A stretch of DNA of 64,000 bases from Candidatus Acetatifactor stercoripullorum. Its GTDB lineage: Bacteria > Bacillota > Clostridia > Lachnospirales > Lachnospiraceae. The stretch's first letter is position 1. Each line of letters opens with the position of its first letter. Shown here piece by piece: positions 62,006 through 64,000 of the stretch. The notes under the pieces were generated by a model. The model was given only the letters and a program-made list of their open reading frames with translations, did no database searches and was not told the DNA's origin. Both the position numbers and the translations under genes were made by a program. Location: positions 1 through 64,000 of the forward strand of contig DXGH01000030.1 in NCBI GenBank assembly GCA_019114005.1, given 5' to 3'.

Positions 62006-62869
62006 ATGATGATTTATTTAAAGCATTTTTCTTTTCCCGATGAGGACCGGGAGCACAGCTTTTTTATAAGGATACGAAGGACCTGCTATGACTCCTATTA
62101 TCCCTTTCAGGTGCTGGTCAGACACCGGCTTACTATGCTTGATTTTGAGCCTGTCACAATTTTATATGGAGGCAATGGCTGCGGAAAAACCACGGTCCTG
62201 AATGTAATTGCAGAAAAGCTGGGCCTGGAGAGGGATTCTCTGTACAACCGCAGCAATTTTTTTGAGGATTATACGGCCATGTGCGATTATGAAGTGTACA
62301 AGCCGATTCCCAGGGGCAGCAGAATTATCACCAGTGATGATGTGTTTGATTTTATGCTGAATCTGAGAAGCCTCAACGAGGGCGTAGACAGAAAAAGGGA
62401 GGATTTGTTTGAGGAATATCTGGACGCCAAATATTCTCATTTCCAAATGCGCTCTCTGGAGGACTACGAACAGCTCAAAAAGGTGACCACTGCCCGCCAG
62501 AAAACACAGTCTAAGTATGTGCGGAGCCGCCTGATGGATAATGTGCGGGAGCATTCCAACGGGGAAAGCGCTTTTTTATATTTTTCGGAAAAGATAAAGG
62601 ACAATGGCCTGTACCTTCTGGACGAGCCAGAAAACAGCCTGTCTCCCCAAAGACAGAAAGAGCTTGTGAAATTTCTGGAGGACTCCGCCCGCTTTTTTGG
62701 ATGCCAGTTTATTATTTCCACCCACTCTCCCTTTGTACTGTCCATAAAAAATGCAAAAATATACGATATGGACGAAGAGCCTGTGGATGTCAAAAAATGG
62801 ACAGAGCTCCCCAGTGTGCGCGCTTATTATGAATTTTTCAAGGAGCATGAAGGGGAATTTGACAAGTGA
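62006..62869 (+). CDS. AAA-type ATPase of the predicted ATP-binding (AAA_15/21) family
   Basis: The product is a 287-residue single-domain ATPase. Walker A (TILYGGNGCGKTTVLNVIAE) is at about 52-71. An ABC-like signature region is present (SNGESAFLYFSEKI), then Walker B GLYLLDEPENSLSPQRQ and the switch histidine in FIISTHSPFVLSI. Such SMC/RecF-like ATPases occur alone or in defence systems. Here no nuclease partner is visible, and the role is unknown. I preferred the ATG at 62006 (or 62009) over an ATG-like start at 61916, as the family starts just before this point. Confidence 0.8.
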   Translation: MMIYLKHFSFPDEDREHSFFIRIRRTCYDSYYPFQVLVRHRLTMLDFEPVTILYGGNGCGKTTVLNVIAEKLGLERDSLYNRSNFFEDYTAMCDYEVYKPIPRGSRIITSDDVFDFMLNLRSLNEGVDRKREDLFEEYLDAKYSHFQMRSLEDYEQLKKVTTARQKTQSKYVRSRLMDNVREHSNGESAFLYFSEKIKDNGLYLLDEPENSLSPQRQKELVKFLEDSARFFGCQFIISTHSPFVLSIKNAKIYDMDEEPVDVKKWTELPSVRAYYEFFKEHEGEFDK

Positions 62870-62889
62870 CATCAAAGTATTATCTTTCA

Positions 62890-62919
62890 TTGACAATAAA
62901 TTGCCTTTTACGCTATACT
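62890..62919 (+). promoter_or_regulatory. Promoter of the small membrane-protein gene
   Basis: TTGACA (62890-62895) and TATACT (62914-62919) are 18 bp apart, 53 bases before the ATG. Confidence 0.7.
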
Positions 62920-62971
62920 GATATTGACATTATGTATTCCTGAAAATAATAATATTGAGGAGGGTTTATCA

Positions 62972-63382
62972 ATGGAAAAAGGAAAATATGGAATTAGACT
63001 GTGCTTCTACACTGTGTCGGCGTTTATTCTCGCATATCTGGGGTACTCCACAGTGCTGTTTCTGCTGGCAGGCGTGGTACTGCTTGCGGAGAAAAATGAG
63101 TGGGCAACCCGCCAGATCATTCAAGCCATCTGCCTGTGCGTGGCAAGAAATTTAGTATCCGCAGTGCTGGGAGTATTTGACTTTTTGTATGAGATTCCCA
63201 TTATTTCCCATATCTGGGGTGTTGCAGACGGACTGGTAGAAGCTCTTGTGAGCATTTTTGTGCTGGTATTCTGCATTGTGGGTGTATTAAAGAATTTGAA
63301 GGGTAATGATGCGGATATTATTGGAGCCAGAAAGTTTGCAGACTGGGCATATGGAATTGTAAAAGCGCAGCCGCAGCAGTGA
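62972..63382 (+). CDS. Small membrane protein, unknown function
   Basis: The product is 136 residues with three likely helices (LCFYTVSAFILAYLGYSTVL; VLFLLAGVVLLAE; ALVSIFVLVFCIVGVL) and a C-terminal soluble tail. It resembles proteins annotated only as membrane proteins of unknown function in Lachnospiraceae. The ATG at 62972 follows GAGGAGGG. It has its own promoter and terminator. Confidence 0.75.
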   Translation: MEKGKYGIRLCFYTVSAFILAYLGYSTVLFLLAGVVLLAEKNEWATRQIIQAICLCVARNLVSAVLGVFDFLYEIPIISHIWGVADGLVEALVSIFVLVFCIVGVLKNLKGNDADIIGARKFADWAYGIVKAQPQQ

Positions 63383-63411
63383 TAAAAAATCTGAACCTCG
63401 GAAAAAAAGAA

Positions 63412-63442
63412 AGCCCGGTGCTGTGAAAACGGCGCCGGGTTT
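63412..63442 (+). terminator. Terminator of the small membrane-protein gene
   Basis: CCCGGTGCTG pairs with CGGCGCCGGG (two G-U pairs) around TGAAAA and is followed by TTTAT. Confidence 0.75.
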
Positions 63443-63566
63443 ATGCTTCTAAAAATTTCTAAGAAAATTTTGTGCAAATAAATAGACAAAAGGCATTGGA
63501 AAGAGCTAAAATAAGACAGACAGCCCTGAGGAAAAGGGGCCCAGTAACAAAAGGAAAGGATTTTGT

Positions 63567-64000
63567 ATGAAAAAGAAAGTACTTGCAGCAATGATTGTGG
63601 CAATGGGTATTCTTACAGGCTGTGGAAATAACGAAGATGCGGCTTCTGTAGTCCACACTGTGGAGGGACAGCCCATAGCCAGTGAAACACAGGGGGGAGA
63701 GGACCAGGCGCAGCCCTCTGGAGACACTGTGATTACAGAACGGACCGTGGTGGACGGCAAGATGCAGAGCTACCTCACAGGGGAGTGGAAGGATGAGGCT
63801 GTAGTAAAGAGAAGAAATATGGCAGTGATTATGCCGAACAATAAGCCATCCCTGCCCCAGTATGGCATTTCTCAGGCGAGCATTGTGTACGAGGCGCCTG
63901 TGGAGGGACGCATCACTCGTCTCATGGCATTGTTTGAGGATTATGACGATCTGGATCACATTGGGCCTGTGCGCAGCGCCCGGGATTATTATGTGTATGA
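63567..64000 (+). CDS. DUF3048 lipoprotein, cut by the window end
   Basis: The visible 144 residues begin with a lipoprotein signal (MKKKVLAAMIVAMGILTGC), an acidic linker and the start of a DUF3048 domain (MAVIMPNNKPSLPQYGISQA SIVYEAPVEGRITRLMALFE; HIGPVRSARDYYV). YerB of Bacillus is a member; the function is unknown, though the fold is linked to cell-envelope proteins. AAAGGAAAGG precedes the ATG. The gene continues beyond the window. Confidence 0.88.
   Translation, partial: MKKKVLAAMIVAMGILTGCGNNEDAASVVHTVEGQPIASETQGGEDQAQPSGDTVITERTVVDGKMQSYLTGEWKDEAVVKRRNMAVIMPNNKPSLPQYGISQASIVYEAPVEGRITRLMALFEDYDDLDHIGPVRSARDYYVY

Noticed and set aside
62006-62869. AAA ATPase as half of a phage-defence pair
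   Set aside because: No nuclease, TOPRIM or effector gene is adjacent; the neighbours are a MATE exporter and a small membrane protein.
1-64000. CRISPR arrays, prophage or insertion sequences
   Set aside because: I found no regularly spaced repeats, transposase, integrase or phage structural genes on either strand.

Overview
The window reads as chromosome of a spore-forming, gut-type Clostridia bacterium, most likely Lachnospiraceae. This rests on moderate GC, strong AGGAGG ribosome sites, the conserved block hup-rqcP-yabP-yabQ-divIC-spoIIE-tilS-hpt-ftsH, YesN/YesM-type sugar two-component systems, and many ABC sugar importers and lipoproteins. I see no rRNA, prophage, insertion sequence or CRISPR array. 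Two tRNA genes are present, Tyr and Leu.

Layout. 1-6830 is an accessory, partly decayed region: a broken ORF, a lipoprotein, a UvrA-like ABC ATPase, an sdpR-sdpI-type pair, and the remains of a two-component system in which internal pieces of the response regulator and both ends of the kinase are missing. 7061-18695 holds a diguanylate cyclase, then a sugar-sensing operon (YesN-type regulator, YesM-type kinase, extra binding lipoprotein) followed by the galactose/methylgalactoside importer mglBAC, a small B-repeat membrane protein and a cytidylate-kinase-like protein. 19063-21069 encodes a 2-isopropylmalate synthase with an AraC-type DNA-binding domain fused in frame to its C-terminus. 21862-32204 looks like a pectin (rhamnogalacturonan I) utilisation locus: AraC regulator, LplB/LplC-type importer with binding protein, GH105 hydrolase, GDSL esterase and a GH112 phosphorylase. 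The natural reading is import of oligosaccharides, deacetylation, removal of unsaturated galacturonate, and phosphorolysis of galactosyl-rhamnose.

32348-41745 carries an M3 oligopeptidase, a PPIC foldase, a MATE exporter, the CCA-adding enzyme, a CotS-like kinase and a PEGA protein, followed by a large nested palindrome (41788-41914). 41973-49978 is the conserved housekeeping and sporulation block. Its spoIIE has a promoter with the 21-bp spacing typical of Spo0A-activated promoters, but encodes a SpoIIE without the membrane domain. 50319-54533 has a GH13 enzyme, a GT39-like membrane glycosyltransferase and the two tRNAs. 54586-60487 is a second decayed accessory region of redox genes: two flavodoxin-type genes and one LysR gene have lost internal segments, next to an intact LysR, MerR, cupin and carboxymuconolactone-decarboxylase set. 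The window ends with a MATE exporter, an AAA ATPase, a small membrane protein and the start of a DUF3048 lipoprotein.

The two most unusual things are the LeuA-AraC fusion and the repeated internal-deletion scars, which show only when fragments in different frames are read together.
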